Positions 9,213 to 19,772 of a stretch of DNA of 64,000 bases are shown piece by piece; position 1 is the stretch's first letter; each line of letters begins with the position of its first letter. The position numbers were made by a program, and so were the translations under genes. Source of the DNA: Nitrospirales bacterium (lineage in GTDB: Bacteria > Nitrospirota > Nitrospiria > Nitrospirales > UBA8639); NCBI GenBank assembly GCA_021604005.1, contig BQIV01000015.1, positions 35,084-99,083 on the forward strand, written 5' to 3'. Under the pieces are notes generated by a model. That model was not told where the DNA came from, ran no database searches, and was given only the letters and a program-made list of their open reading frames with translations.

Positions 9213-9707
9213 ATGACATTCCCGATATTCCACATTCCTCGATTAACTCATGCGGGTTTTGGGAGACTTTTTTGTCATCCTTGCAACATCGGGAATTTCT
9301 TTCTGGGGGGCTTGCATCAAACGGTAGTGATAATTGATCGGATTCGAACCCGTATCTTAGCCTTCCAACATGAAGATCTAGGTTTTCTTACTCACTTCCA
9401 GCGCGAGGCTCATGATGAGCAGGAGGTACTTCTATTTATTGAGGACACGGGTCGTAGAATGCCGCCTGAGGTACGAGATAGTCTTTTTAGTGCCGCAGCA
9501 GTAAGCCATAAACCAGGCAGGACAGGATTAGGAACGAAGATTGTCAAAGACGTGATTGATACTCATGGCGGGACAATCATGGTGGACAGTGTCGAAGGTC
9601 GGGGACCTCGTTTCGTATTCGTCTTCCCAAGGGTGGACCACTACATTCAACAGCATGAATGTCATGAAATTCTATTGCTTTACCTCTCTGGCATCTTCGA
9701 GTATTGA
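9213..9707 (+). pseudogene. Remnant of a histidine-kinase ATPase (HATPase_c) domain
   Basis: Residues ~74-140 of this frame carry the second half of a GHKL ATPase: the D-box 'FIEDTGRRMPPEVRDSLF' and the G2-like stretch 'GRTGLGTKIVKDVIDTHGG', followed by 'GRGPRFVFVFP'. The N-box, the phosphorylated-His helix and any sensor region are missing. The first ~70 residues match nothing and contain unrelated sequence, so the kinase has lost its 5' part. The last ~10 codons run convergently into the receiver-protein gene on the other strand. The normal 'G.GLG' is altered to 'GRTGLG'. A dead gene is most likely; a short expressed ATPase module cannot be excluded. Confidence 0.6.
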
Positions 9708-10340
9708 GAGATGGAGTTCGCTCTTCTTGGGCTGCCTTTCTTTCGAAAAAATTCGTGAAGGCTTACTGCCAGCCTTTTGGGGAGGTTCGCGCTTGAAGAT
9801 GAATCGTTCTGCCTCGAGCCAATCATCCTGATCATGACCATGTGTGCGTCCGCGCGACTCATACAGTTCATAGGCACGCTTTGCGATCAAAGCATGCAGT
9901 GTCATACGAATGGCCGCTTCTATATGTCCCATTAGAATGGAGCATGGAATTCCCACCCCTTGAGGATCTCCGACCACCTGATCAACTCCAAGGCGATGGG
10001 CTTGTGAAATCAGTGAGCTGATCGAACTTCCTCCGAGTAAGACGACTTTTCCACTGAATCCATGTGCCCGTAAATCACGTAAGACTTCTAAACCACTTGG
10101 GTGAGTCACATACATATCCAGTAGAAGTACGAGTGGTTTCTGTTGGGTTGCCATGGCGATGACGTCTTGCCGGTGAGATGGAGTACAGACTTCATAGCCT
10201 CGCTCGCACAAATAGGGAACGATCTGCTGACGAAAATCGTCTCTGAATGTGCACACCATAATCATCGTTCTATTTTCCACACTCGCCTCAGTGCTGTCAA
10301 AATTTTCTACTGGTGCATGAATATGCAATTCACTAACCAA
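9672..10340 (-). CDS. CheY-like receiver protein with a C-terminal DUF2934 domain
   Basis: 222 residues. A receiver-like domain covers about 26-145, with the phospho-acceptor candidate Asp75 at the end of strand 3 ('VLLLDMYVTHPSG') and an acidic pair 'RDD' at 33-35. The Lys that normally follows strand 5 is not seen ('VDQVVGDPQG'), so phosphorylation chemistry may be altered. Residues ~151-181 ('IAKRAYELYESRGRTHGHDQDDWLEAERF', quoted here only as 'KRAYELYESRG' and 'DDWLEAER') match DUF2934. The tail is basic. No DNA-binding output domain is visible. A kinase remnant converges on its 3' end, which may be its lost partner. Confidence 0.8.
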   Translation of the reverse strand: MVSELHIHAPVENFDSTEASVENRTMIMVCTFRDDFRQQIVPYLCERGYEVCTPSHRQDVIAMATQQKPLVLLLDMYVTHPSGLEVLRDLRAHGFSGKVVLLGGSSISSLISQAHRLGVDQVVGDPQGVGIPCSILMGHIEAAIRMTLHALIAKRAYELYESRGRTHGHDQDDWLEAERFIFKREPPQKAGSKPSRIFSKERQPKKSELHLSILEDAREVKQ

Positions 10341-10643
10341 ATAATCGATAGGACAGAAACCTTACATTTTTCACCGTACTTATGGTGTGGAGATTATCTC
10401 ATGTTGAGAGCGAACGAGCGTGAGTCATGAGGGCATGAAAGAACTTGAGGTAAAAGGCTACATGTGAACAAAGTCGTTGACCCAACTATTCTACAGCGAT
10501 AATTTAATGATTGAGATTGACATGAGCGCATGACAAGAGCACGCTCGTTGCCAGGCCTTAGAGAAACGTATGTTTTGAAGAAACGAACCTCGTGGATTTT
10601 TGTCACCAGTACGCCGAAAGGATAAACTCAGCGCTCTAAACCT
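10341..10643. other. Intergenic region
   Basis: This 303-base gap separates two minus-strand genes and should hold the promoter of the receiver gene. I see no gene, repeat or strong hairpin in it. Confidence 0.5.
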
Positions 10644-12086
10644 CTAGTGTACCTCGTAGACTTTCATGAGATTCGTGCCTGTTCGTTTCTGACCATGTTC
10701 TCCTGAAAGGATCACCACACGATTTCCAGATTCTACTAAACGGTGACGTTTTAAAATCATCTCAGCCATCTCAATTCGTTCATCCGTGTTCGAAATGTGG
10801 TGCATCAGATACGGGGCAACACCCCAAAAAGTCTCCATGCGCCTTAGACTGCTGGTGAATGGGGTGAGCCCGACGATGGGGACATTTGGTCGTTGTTTTG
10901 ACATCAAGAGTGCTGTCGTTCCTGAGTCTGTAAACACTACGATCACATGCGCCTGTATGAATCGAGCAGCCGAAGCTGCTGCAACACATGTTGATGCTAC
11001 CACTGAAGCACTGAAATCTTGAGTCGCATTTGCTGGCTCCCACCGAAGAACGTCACTGTTTTCGGCAGAACGAATAACTCGATCCATGACTTGAACAGCT
11101 TGGACAGGATACTGTCCGGTGGAGGTTTCGGCGGACAGCATCAGCACGTCTGATCCATCTAGCACCGCATTCGCTACATCTGACGCTTCAGCACGAGTCG
11201 GGATTGAATGCTGAGTCATAGATTCCAGCATTTGGGTTGCCGTAATGACTAGGCGATGCCGACGGTTGGCCACTGCAATGATTTGTTTTTGAAGAATAGG
11301 AACGGCTTCAAGGGTCATCTCAATGGCAAGATCGCCACGGGCCACCATCACCCCATCGGCATGATCTAAAATTTTGTCTAATCGATTGACAGCCTCAGGA
11401 CGTTCAATTTTGGCGATCACGGGTATCGCTGAACCAGACCGTCGAATGATTCGTTTGACAGCTTGAATGTCTATCGCCGAACGCACAAAAGAAAGGGCAA
11501 TGTAGTCCACATTGTGTTCGACAGCGAGTCGGATGTCTTCGTGGTCTTTTGGTGTTAACGAAGAGGTACTGAGAGACGTATCTGGAAGATTGACGCCCTT
11601 GTTGGACGTCACTCGCCCACCGACTATCACCGAGCATGTGACATGCTTCTTTGCCACTTTCACGACGCGTAATTCAATCAACCCATCATTAATCAAAATT
11701 CTCTGTTTAGGCAGTACATCTTGAGAAAGTGTTGGATAGCCAATGGGTAGACTTGCTGATTTGACGTTAACCACACCCCTCTTCTTTGATCGTTGGGAAT
11801 CAATTGGAGTCAATGAGATCGATTGTCCAGAAATCAGTTCCATACCTTTGCTGGACAGCGTACCAATACGAATTCTAGGGCCTTGCAAATCCACCATAAT
11901 GGGAATCGATACATTCAATTTTACTTCAACATCTCTAATCATTTTTATCGTTTTGGCATGCCAGTGATGTGTTCCATGCGACATGTTCAGCCGAACCATA
12001 TTCATCCCGTTGTTGAGTAACGCCTCAAGCATGTGAGGTGTAGCGCTCTTCGGCCCAACCGTACAGAGGATTTTCGCTCGTCTCAT
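10644..12086 (-). CDS. pyk: Pyruvate kinase
   Basis: 480 residues from the ATG at 12086. Pyruvate kinase converts phosphoenolpyruvate and ADP to pyruvate and ATP in glycolysis. The N-terminus 'RAKILCTVGPKS' and 'NMVRLNMSHG' (Arg32, Asn34, Ser36) are diagnostic. The catalytic strand 'VIAKIERPEAV', 'VMVARGDLAIE' and 'TATQMLESM' are all present, followed by the C-terminal allosteric domain ('VIVVFTDSGTTALLMSKQRP'). A longer frame to 12182 exists, but its extra 32 residues are unlike the family and an AGAGAAG sequence precedes the ATG chosen. It stands alone on the minus strand with no operon partner. Confidence 0.94.
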   Translation of the reverse strand: MRRAKILCTVGPKSATPHMLEALLNNGMNMVRLNMSHGTHHWHAKTIKMIRDVEVKLNVSIPIMVDLQGPRIRIGTLSSKGMELISGQSISLTPIDSQRSKKRGVVNVKSASLPIGYPTLSQDVLPKQRILINDGLIELRVVKVAKKHVTCSVIVGGRVTSNKGVNLPDTSLSTSSLTPKDHEDIRLAVEHNVDYIALSFVRSAIDIQAVKRIIRRSGSAIPVIAKIERPEAVNRLDKILDHADGVMVARGDLAIEMTLEAVPILQKQIIAVANRRHRLVITATQMLESMTQHSIPTRAEASDVANAVLDGSDVLMLSAETSTGQYPVQAVQVMDRVIRSAENSDVLRWEPANATQDFSASVVASTCVAAASAARFIQAHVIVVFTDSGTTALLMSKQRPNVPIVGLTPFTSSLRRMETFWGVAPYLMHHISNTDERIEMAEMILKRHRLVESGNRVVILSGEHGQKRTGTNLMKVYEVH

Positions 12087-12449
12087 GAGAGATTTCTTCT
12101 CTTTCTCATACAAATGGACATCTCTAAAAAATCGTCCTTTCCCCGATTGCGGCGTCAGCCTCGTGAGCACATCCTCATGCATTCGCCTCTCACCACGTTG
12201 ATTGACTGCTCAAGCTTGAGACGGGTGATGACGCCGTGGCCGCCCTCACCGCTTACCGGCCGTCACGGGGCTTGGCTCGCATTTGTCGTCGTCATGGACC
12301 ATGAAGCCTTCCCGCGCAGATGGCCGTCTCTGTCCAAGGCAAAGAAACGGAAGATAAACCAAGGCTCAAGACACTCCGGCTTTGCACACGCGGCGTCCTT
12401 GCATTCACCAAAAAATCCTAGTTCTTAGAGGCGCCCCAATATGCAATCT
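12087..12449. other. Intergenic region between transporter and pyk
   Basis: The stretch 12225-12300 is richer in G+C than its surroundings and could be decayed coding sequence, but no frame gives a recognisable protein. The pyk promoter should lie in its left part for the minus strand. No clear terminator is seen for the transporter gene. Confidence 0.35.
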
Positions 12450-14123
12450 TTATCTGCTCGGCACATGCCAGAGGCGAACGAAGCCTACAGCGAGCAATGG
12501 CATGACAAGACCAATCGAGATCACAATGATGAGCAATATCCCGAGTTCACTGTAATCTGCAGGGACGGTTACGGTTCCTGGCGTCTCCCCTTGTACTTCG
12601 CGAGTAACGGTAAAAATCTGATTGAGGTATTGAGTTCCTAATTGGCTGACAGACAGGGCGAGGTTCGTAAACGAGGCCATGACGGCAAAAAATGTTGCCT
12701 TGAGTTTTTCAGGAGCAGACTGCGCAATCCACGCAAGCATCGGGATCATGGCAATCTGCCCAAGTGGGGATTCCAACGCCGTATTGATAATCGCAATAAA
12801 CCGTGCATCCACAATTCCATTGGTGAGAGGTTCCGTCCAATTTTGAATGCCATAATAGAGCCCGAGCATCGGTAAACTGAGGATTGTACTCGTAATGGTG
12901 AGAAACACAATGACATAGGCAATCGAACGTTCGGCCATAAACCGACGGAACAGAAACATCCCAAATAAGGTCAAACAATTCGCAATCAACGCGAGGACGG
13001 AAAGAAATTGCTGATCGAAGCCCAACTCATCAATTTGAAACCAGGTCGCACCCTCCCCTGGACCTGGAGTGGACCGGTAGATAAAGATAATGATCGCCGT
13101 TCCGACTAAACTCCGGCGAGCCTCCGGGGTCAAAACGGCGACAAGACGAGAAATCATGAATAAGATAATCGTCAACGATCCGACTAACACCAGTTCCTGA
13201 CCATAGGGGATTTCTCCAATCCCCATCACCATCGTAAATAGGATATAGGCTGCACTGCCCCCAAGGATCCACCAGTTCGGTTTTGGTGGAGACTCCTGAG
13301 AAGACAAGGCCCGATCAATCTGCTGGGGATCAACCCCCTTCCGCAACCATTGCTTAACTTGACGTCGTTTGAGAATGCTCGCAAGCACGACGCCCAGGAC
13401 TGAGATAACGGGAATACAAAGCGCCAATTGATAAATATTCAAGTAGGCTGCAATCTTGTCGGCCTCTCCCATGTTCCGGATGTCGGCAAACTGAATCAGA
13501 TTTGCGAGGGACACGGCAACGAGACCTCCGATAATCGCCACGCGTCCAAGTGTTTGCATTGTGGTGTGCATTAAGCGGATACGTTGATCATCACACGGCC
13601 GCCCGTTCTCATCCAATAACGGAACGGCCTCGACGGTCATGGCATCGGCCACAACATCCTGTAATACATAGCCAATCGGAGTCAGCAAGACACTGATCAC
13701 ATACCAGCTTTCCAACGGCATGACCTGCTGCATGGCTTCTGGTGATCCAAGGAGCCCTAACATGATCGTAAGACTGACAGTAATCAACCCAGCCCCTAAA
13801 AAGACAAAACCTGTCTTCCAGCGCCACAATAAGTCCACCAAATGACCAAGTGGCATTTTCACCGCCCACACCAACCCCGCCCAAAATCCCAACATGGCAA
13901 GAAATTCCGCTGAAAGCCCTAGATAATCTTTAACAAAGAATGTACTGACAATTCCTGTGAGACCAGAAACCCCTGCGGCAAGATAAATCATCAGAGGCGG
14001 AAGATAGGAAAGACGAACCTCTCGGCCTAACTCAAAAATATTGGCATCCAGCCACTTCAGCAACCAAGAGCCGACTGAAGAATATTGAGCGATCCGTGGA
14101 TCGTTATATGAATTGTGTTCCAT
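12450..14123 (-). CDS. BT1 (folate/biopterin transporter) family MFS permease
   Basis: 557 residues with about twelve transmembrane helices. The N-terminal half shows the BT1-type features 'AGVSGLTGIVSTFFVKDYLGLSAEF', here seen as 'VSTFFVKDYLGLS', and 'WAVKMPLGHLVDLLW' with 'IGYVLQDVVADAMTVE', a conserved 'QD..ADA.V.E' motif. This places it in the folate-biopterin transporter branch of the major facilitator superfamily, which is known from cyanobacteria, plants and kinetoplastids. A central hydrophilic loop (about 255-285) separates the halves. Substrate is uncertain; no folate genes are adjacent. ATG at 14123 was taken because the first helices follow at the expected distance. Confidence 0.8.
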   Translation of the reverse strand: MEHNSYNDPRIAQYSSVGSWLLKWLDANIFELGREVRLSYLPPLMIYLAAGVSGLTGIVSTFFVKDYLGLSAEFLAMLGFWAGLVWAVKMPLGHLVDLLWRWKTGFVFLGAGLITVSLTIMLGLLGSPEAMQQVMPLESWYVISVLLTPIGYVLQDVVADAMTVEAVPLLDENGRPCDDQRIRLMHTTMQTLGRVAIIGGLVAVSLANLIQFADIRNMGEADKIAAYLNIYQLALCIPVISVLGVVLASILKRRQVKQWLRKGVDPQQIDRALSSQESPPKPNWWILGGSAAYILFTMVMGIGEIPYGQELVLVGSLTIILFMISRLVAVLTPEARRSLVGTAIIIFIYRSTPGPGEGATWFQIDELGFDQQFLSVLALIANCLTLFGMFLFRRFMAERSIAYVIVFLTITSTILSLPMLGLYYGIQNWTEPLTNGIVDARFIAIINTALESPLGQIAMIPMLAWIAQSAPEKLKATFFAVMASFTNLALSVSQLGTQYLNQIFTVTREVQGETPGTVTVPADYSELGILLIIVISIGLVMPLLAVGFVRLWHVPSR

Positions 14124-14163
14124 TTACGTTTGAAGATGCATTTCGTTTCGGATTACGACATGA

Positions 14164-14618
14164 TCATGAATAACCTTTGGAAAGAATAAAGGTCAGCGCA
14201 ATACACAAGCACATCATCGCCGGCCCCAAACGACTTCCGGCAAACACGCTCACGCTGATTGTACCCGGATCAACGATAGGCGGCATAGCAACCTTCCCTG
14301 AAAGCTGGGAAGACTCTGCCGCAGCGCTTCCATTGGCAGTCCCATGCCCAATATGAGACGAATACCAATAATTAAAAACGTAATGTCACCAAAAATCTGG
14401 AATGAAGAAAATCGGACATGCAGAACTTGCGCAAACAATGCGTCACCGGCCAGCACAAAGGAGATGAAGGCGGCAAGACTGAGAAACGAAGCCCATGTGA
14501 GCAGCCGTGCGAACCGACGAAGATCGATGGCCTTGGTGACGTCAAGGAGGTAAATACTCAGCATGCACGGATTGCGTAACACAAAAAACAAGAGAAATAT
14601 TTTCATGAAAACTTCCAT
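14164..14618 (-). pseudogene. marC-like membrane protein, frameshifted and truncated
   Basis: From ATG 14618 the frame encodes a MarC-like start ('FFVLRNPCMLSIYLLDV', 'FQIFGDITFLIIGIRLILG') and then runs into unrelated residues ending at 14250. One base shift near 14295 restores the family sequence on the same strand: 'VAMPPIVDPGTISVSVFAGSRLG' reads on in another frame to a stop at 14164-14166. The motif 'DPGTIS.SV.AGSR' is the MarC family hallmark after 'AMP'. Even when repaired, the protein has ~150 residues against about 200 in the family, so the 3' end is also missing. A recent frameshift in an already truncated gene is the simplest reading. Confidence 0.75.
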
Positions 14619-14942
14619 GGGCTCAGATCCGTTGCTGACACCAATGCACACACCTGGAGTCGTCCCCCACTTGTGCCTGAGATGTTGGGACCCAACCATA
14701 GGTACAGGGAAGCATGACGCAATACTCCATTACGCGAAGCGGTAGAACAGAAACCCTGAATGGTCCAAATCGAAGACTGAAGCAGGATCTACGATTCATC
14801 TTGTATTATTTCAGAAGTTAGGAGTTGTCATGTTGAAGGCTTGAGAGAAACACTGTGCCATTGGGGTACAAACTACCTGGAATTGTTAGGTGAAACATGG
14901 ACTTGCAGGAACGCAATGTCGAGCCTGCACTGCAGTTCGTGC
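14619..14942. other. Intergenic region
   Basis: No supported gene. It separates the marC remnant from the secreted-protein gene, both on the minus strand. Confidence 0.4.
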
Positions 14943-15575
14943 TCATTGTTGGGGTGAACGGTTAACTGGAAAATCATGGGCAAACATCTCAACAAGTCGA
15001 TCAAGCGCTTCGAGGATCTTTTTAGGGCGTTTCGACCCCCCAAGAATGCTTTGACTCTCACTCCACGTAATCGCATGAGTCTCATGTTGATTATGGACAA
15101 TTTTTACTCGCTGAAAAAGCTGTAGCGTGACAGCCACACTCCCGATCTTCGCTACGAACATCGCGGAATCTTCAGTCCGTCTAACATGAATACCTAACAT
15201 AGCCAAACTTTGGGACTTGACCGTTTTTACTTTTTCCGAAGAACGTGCTTTGGGAAACGACCGATCCCCTTGGTTGACAAAAAGACCGGCCTTCACCAAC
15301 TGCTTGGCCACATGCGACTTCATCTCTTCCGGTGTGGGAGAGCCTTCATCCATATTTTCGTAGGCAAGCACTTCAACGTAAACGCCAGGAACATGGGAAA
15401 AAGATTGTCGATCGGGAAATTTCGGTGGGTTTGCCCACGCTGGAGACAGGATCAATAGGCAACTGGCAAACACGGCTAGAGGCTTGAGGACTCCCCATCG
15501 CCCTATCACTGGATTCCCACCTCTGCACTGTATCGCCGCGAATTCGACAAAACAACCTCTTGGAACATATGACAT
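14943..15575 (-). CDS. Secreted protein of unknown function
   Basis: 210 residues from ATG 15575. A hydrophobic signal-like segment ('LAVFASCLLILSPAWA') sits at ~33-48, with a probable cleavage after AWA. The 31-residue lead before it is long. A GTG at 15509, with GAGGTGGG a few bases upstream, would give a standard signal peptide and is an alternative start. The mature part is mixed alpha/beta with 'GVYVEVLAYE' and a conserved-looking 'MLGIHVRRTEDSAMFVAKIG'. I recognise no family. It probably acts in the periplasm. Confidence 0.6.
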   Translation of the reverse strand: MSYVPRGCFVEFAAIQCRGGNPVIGRWGVLKPLAVFASCLLILSPAWANPPKFPDRQSFSHVPGVYVEVLAYENMDEGSPTPEEMKSHVAKQLVKAGLFVNQGDRSFPKARSSEKVKTVKSQSLAMLGIHVRRTEDSAMFVAKIGSVAVTLQLFQRVKIVHNQHETHAITWSESQSILGGSKRPKKILEALDRLVEMFAHDFPVNRSPQQ

Positions 15576-15855
15576 CTCCCATCCTGGTAAAATTGAAAAC
15601 GACGTTCCTTACGTGGACAATATCAAAACCCATCTCACAAGGTAAACTCACAGCAACCAACACGAACGTATCTTCTTCATGAGGGTATGGCAATCTCCCC
15701 CCCTCGCACGTCCTCAGGCATACTGGCTATGACGGAGGAACGTACTGGCAAACCACAGACAAGATCCTCGGACAGACAACGACGAAACGGTTTGCCGTCT
15801 AAACTTCTCATCTATAGGCTTTTCACGAAACAGTATACAGGGTCACACACGAGAC

Positions 15856-16767
15856 TTATGATTCGGCAAAGATTGTTTCAGTGTCATTCTGAAAGGCAGG
15901 TTCGATGGCAAGATCGACCGTATGTTGAGCATGAGACTGTGAACCAAAACGAAATTTTGTGAGAAATTTTTTGAGAATCGCCTGTTCAAGACGAGAAGGG
16001 AAAGAGGTGGGACAAGGAATCCGCAATAACAGTGTAATCTGACCTGGCTCGGGAAGTTGGACGATCACTCGTGGTTCGACAGAAGGCGCATCTAGCCACA
16101 CCTTTCCCTCGAGAGCTTTCATCATCTTCTTCGCATCTTGAAGGTAGATCTGACATTCTTCGTGTGCCACCTCCAACAAAAAGTTCTCAGCCAACTTCCA
16201 GTCATCGTATATGCTTAATGGAACCCTGATAATGTGAAGCCGATAATCTTTCATATAGGTTTCATTCGTAAGCGAATGCCTGAGGAATAAACTATTCGGA
16301 ATCACCATGGTTCGTCCCGTATATTGATGAGAGGTTTGGCCAGGGCCAATCTCTAATACATTAGTTGTCAGAAAATTATGATCCACGACATTCCCGCGAA
16401 TTCCATTGATTTCTATGCGCGCTCCTATAGAATAGGCTCGTGAGGCGGTTCGAAACATTGACCCGATAAGGCAATCCAGCAACTCTTTAGTGGCGATAAC
16501 AAACGCCAGGGCAAACGCGAGGAGCGAAACCGCAGCGTTTTAAAGATGGGGAGCCCAGATAAAGCTGAGTCCGACAAGGGAAGCAAAGACCAAAGTATTT
16601 CTGATATTGACAGACCACCGCCGTCGCGTGTCCCCAGCTAATTCGACTCCCTCTAAAATTGAATGGTGCAGGCCAATGCGAAGAATAAAGATGACTAACA
16701 GCAGGATAAGTGTGCTTAACCCATAACGAAAGAGCGACTCAGCAGATAGTGCGGTAACATATTCCAT
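15856..16767 (-). pseudogene. MscS-family mechanosensitive channel interrupted by an in-frame stop
   Basis: The frame opens at ATG 16767 and encodes two membrane segments, then meets TAA at 16540-16542. The same frame continues without any other stop to 15856. The residues after the TAA ('NAAVSLLAFALAFVIATKELL') form the pore-lining third helix, followed by the beta domain 'GARIEINGIRGNVVDHNFLTTNVLEIGPG' (seen as 'RIEINGIRGNVVD' and 'LEIGPG') and 'TGRTMVIPNSLFL', all characteristic of MscS proteins. With one residue in place of the stop the protein has ~303 residues. CAA to TAA is a plausible single change. Such channels release solutes under hypo-osmotic stress. The lesion is recent, or is a sequencing error. 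Confidence 0.8.
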
Positions 16768-17129
16768 AACAAGTTTAATGCCTTACATAACGTCCATGAT
16801 CAATGAACGTCGCATGAGTGCTCACGAGATTGCCTGAACTGCCTAGTCCAAAGGTAGACCTATGCCTACAGAACAAACAAGAGCAAATGCCATGCCCCGG
16901 AACCAAGAACGATATATGAGTACATATATGTTTCGGTTGAATAGAATCCAGAAAATAGAGATATTTTGGTATCCTCCGTTAGGCAAGCAGTTCCATGGAA
17001 CAAGACAAATTGTCTGTACATGGGACAAGTTGTCTGAAGATTATGTCTTCTGGTCTGTGATAAAAATTTGCGCCCCCTGTTGTGGGCTCATGCATGAAAT
17101 AATCGATGCCATCTCATCGAAAGACGACT
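16768..17129. other. Divergent intergenic region
   Basis: It lies between the minus-strand channel remnant and the plus-strand glucosidase, so it should hold both promoters. A 100-codon frame at 16862-17164 has no recognisable content and overlaps the glucosidase start. I see no strong hairpin. Confidence 0.4.
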
Positions 17130-19772
17130 ATGACGACCGAAGAACGACGGTTAAAAGAATCTAGAAACCATACAAAACATTGGAAACGCTGGGGTCCCTA
17201 TTTGAGTGAACGGCAATGGGGAACGGTACGCGAGGACTACAGTCCAGATGGGTCGGCATGGGACTCTTTCCCACATGATCATGCACGGTCTCGCGCGTAC
17301 CGGTGGGGAGAAGATGGGCTTGGAGGCATTAGTGACCGGCACCAATATATGTGTTTTGCACTCGCACTGTGGAACGGACAGGACTCAATTCTCAAGGAAC
17401 GGCTGTTTGGACTGACGAATCGGGAGGGCAACCACGGCGAGGACGTCAAAGAGTATTACTTTTATCTTGACTCTACGCCAACCCATTCCTATATGAAATT
17501 TCTCTACAAGTACCCGCAACGCGCATTCCCCTACCAACAACTTGTGGAAGAAAACCAGCGACGAAATCGACACAACAGTGAATGTGAACTGCTGGATACG
17601 GGGGTCTTCCAGGACAATCGATACTTCGATGTGTTCATCGAATATGCGAAACAGAGTCCGGAAGACATGCTGATCAGGATCACGGCAATGAATCGGGGAC
17701 CAGACCTCGCAGACCTCGTCATCTGCCCGACCCTATGGTTCCGGAATACCTGGTCGTGGGGAGAGGCCACTGATAAACCACTCATACGACGAGCCAATAC
17801 GATTGCTGGCATCACGGCTCTTGAAGCCGAGCATGCCTACTATGGAACACGTTGGCTGCTATGTGAGGGGGATCCCGAGCTGTTGTTCACAGAAAATGAG
17901 ACAAATGGAACGCGGCTCTGGGGTGTTCCCAACTCTACGCCATATGTCAAAGACGCGTTTCATCGCTATGTCATTCACAACGAACATGAGGCCGTCAATC
18001 CACGTGGACAGGGGACGAAAGCCGGAGCCCGTTATCAGCTACGACTCTGCCCTCACGCAGAAATGTCGATCAAGCTTCGATTGACGAATGTACGACGAAA
18101 AGAGCAAGGATTTGGGAAAACATTCGATGCGATGTTCTCGAAGCGTAAAGCGGAAGCCGATGAATTTTATAACAAACGGGCTCACGCACTCTCTCCCGAT
18201 GAACAACAGATCCAACGACAAGCCTTTGCCGGCCTTCTATGGTCAAAGCAATTCTATCACTACGATGTTCGAACCTGGCTCACGGGTGACACGACTCACC
18301 CTCCCCCCAAACAACGAGAAAACATTCGAAATGCAAATTGGCGTCATCTCTATAACGCCGATGTGATCTCCATGCCGGATAAGTGGGAATATCCATGGTA
18401 TGCCACATGGGATCTTGCCTTTCATTGCCTTCCACTCGCTCAGATCGATCCAGACTTCTCAAAAGAGCAACTGCTCTTGTTCCTCCGTGAATGGTATATG
18501 CACCCAAATGGACAGCTTCCGGCTTATGAATGGTCGTTTGACGACGTCAATCCTCCGGTGCATGCGTGGGCTGCCTGGCGAGTCTATAAAATCGATAGAC
18601 GAATTCAGGGCAAAGCTGATCGCAACTTTCTTGAACAAGTCTTTCACAAACTTCTTTTGAACTTTACCTGGTGGGTCAATCGAAAAGACCCGGAAGGGAA
18701 AAATCTCTTTCAAGGTGGATTTCTCGGGCTAGACAACATTGGGGTCTTTGATCGCTCAAAAGAATTGCCAACTGGCGGACATTTTGATCAATCAGATGGA
18801 ACAAGTTGGATGGCCATGTATTGTCTCAACATGCTGGCCATTGCGTTAGAACTCGCCAAAACTAACTCCGCCTATGAAGGCGTCGCCAGTAAATTCTTCG
18901 AACATTTTGTCTTCATTACCGACGCCATCAACGGAAAAGGCGACGACTGCCTTGATCTCTGGGATGAACAGGATGGGTTTTATTACGACGTCTTACATCT
19001 CCCCAATGGCCACCATCAAAAAATGAAAATCCGGTCTATGGTCGGCTTAATTGCCCTCTTCGCCGTCGAAACTCTGGAGCCTGAGGTGGTCGATAGCCTT
19101 CCAGAATTTAAGAAACGCATGCTGTGGTTTTTAGAAAACCGCCCGGAGTTTCACCGGCATGTCGCAACAGCGACCAACTCGGATGGCGGCATCCGCCGCA
19201 TGTTGTCCATTGTGGGAGAAGACCGTCTCCCACGCGTTCTGCACAAAATGCTCGACCAGCAAGAATTCCTCTCGCCCTATGGTATTCGCTCGTTATCAAG
19301 ATACCATCACGAGACACCGTTTATGTTCCATGCGAACGGCCATGGTTACCACGTCGGCTATGAACCAGCGGAATCGACCGTGCCTGACTTTGGCGGCAAC
19401 TCCAATTGGCGTGGCCCGATTTGGTTTCCCGTCAATTACCTGTTGATTGAGTCGCTTCAGAAATTTCATCATTTTCTAGGAAACGCGTATACCGTCGAAT
19501 GCCCGACCGGCTCAGGTCAGTTCATTTCACTCTGGGAAACCGCCGGCGAATTAGCACATCGACTGATAAACATTTTCCTCAAGGATGGGAATGACCTGAG
19601 ACCGGTCTATGGTGGCATCACACAATTCCAACACGATCCTCTCTGGAAAGACTGGATTCAATTCCATGAATATTTCCATGGAGATAATGGAGCAGGCATT
19701 GGCGCGAGTCATCAAACAGGTTGGACCGCATTAGTCGCGAAACTTCTTGAACAATATCCTGACACGGAATAA
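17130..19772 (+). CDS. GH63-type glucosidase (MGH1-like glycoside hydrolase)
   Basis: 880 residues. The protein begins '[11 protein letters not shown]' and continues '[21 protein letters not shown]', typical of bacterial and fungal proteins annotated as glucosidases with an MGH1-like (alpha/alpha)6 domain related to GH63. Further landmarks are '[12 protein letters not shown]', '[22 protein letters not shown]' (seen as '[14 protein letters not shown]') and, in the catalytic barrel, '[20 protein letters not shown]', '[19 protein letters not shown]' and '[16 protein letters not shown]'. It lacks a signal peptide, so it is probably cytoplasmic. The start at 17130 is preferred to 17106 because the family begins close to it. 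Likely substrates are alpha-glucosides or glucosylglycerate-type solutes; the exact one is unknown. No sugar genes are adjacent. Confidence 0.85.
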   Translation: MTTEERRLKESRNHTKHWKRWGPYLSERQWGTVREDYSPDGSAWDSFPHDHARSRAYRWGEDGLGGISDRHQYMCFALALWNGQDSILKERLFGLTNREGNHGEDVKEYYFYLDSTPTHSYMKFLYKYPQRAFPYQQLVEENQRRNRHNSECELLDTGVFQDNRYFDVFIEYAKQSPEDMLIRITAMNRGPDLADLVICPTLWFRNTWSWGEATDKPLIRRANTIAGITALEAEHAYYGTRWLLCEGDPELLFTENETNGTRLWGVPNSTPYVKDAFHRYVIHNEHEAVNPRGQGTKAGARYQLRLCPHAEMSIKLRLTNVRRKEQGFGKTFDAMFSKRKAEADEFYNKRAHALSPDEQQIQRQAFAGLLWSKQFYHYDVRTWLTGDTTHPPPKQRENIRNANWRHLYNADVISMPDKWEYPWYATWDLAFHCLPLAQIDPDFSKEQLLLFLREWYMHPNGQLPAYEWSFDDVNPPVHAWAAWRVYKIDRRIQGKADRNFLEQVFHKLLLNFTWWVNRKDPEGKNLFQGGFLGLDNIGVFDRSKELPTGGHFDQSDGTSWMAMYCLNMLAIALELAKTNSAYEGVASKFFEHFVFITDAINGKGDDCLDLWDEQDGFYYDVLHLPNGHHQKMKIRSMVGLIALFAVETLEPEVVDSLPEFKKRMLWFLENRPEFHRHVATATNSDGGIRRMLSIVGEDRLPRVLHKMLDQQEFLSPYGIRSLSRYHHETPFMFHANGHGYHVGYEPAESTVPDFGGNSNWRGPIWFPVNYLLIESLQKFHHFLGNAYTVECPTGSGQFISLWETAGELAHRLINIFLKDGNDLRPVYGGITQFQHDPLWKDWIQFHEYFHGDNGAGIGASHQTGWTALVAKLLEQYPDTE

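Noticed and set aside
9337..9391. A tRNA-like stretch: GGATTCGAACC followed by a CCTTCCAA segment, as in a reversed tRNA
   Set aside because: The anticodon-stem bases do not pair, and no acceptor stem or CCA-like end is found. It is a chance T-arm-like sequence inside the kinase-remnant frame.
12033..12428. A 131-codon plus-strand frame over the pyk start and the gap behind the transporter
   Set aside because: It overlaps the N-terminal part of pyruvate kinase and has no recognisable sequence or start signal.
16862..17164. A 100-codon frame ahead of the glucosidase
   Set aside because: It overlaps the glucosidase start, has no family and no clear ribosome binding site.
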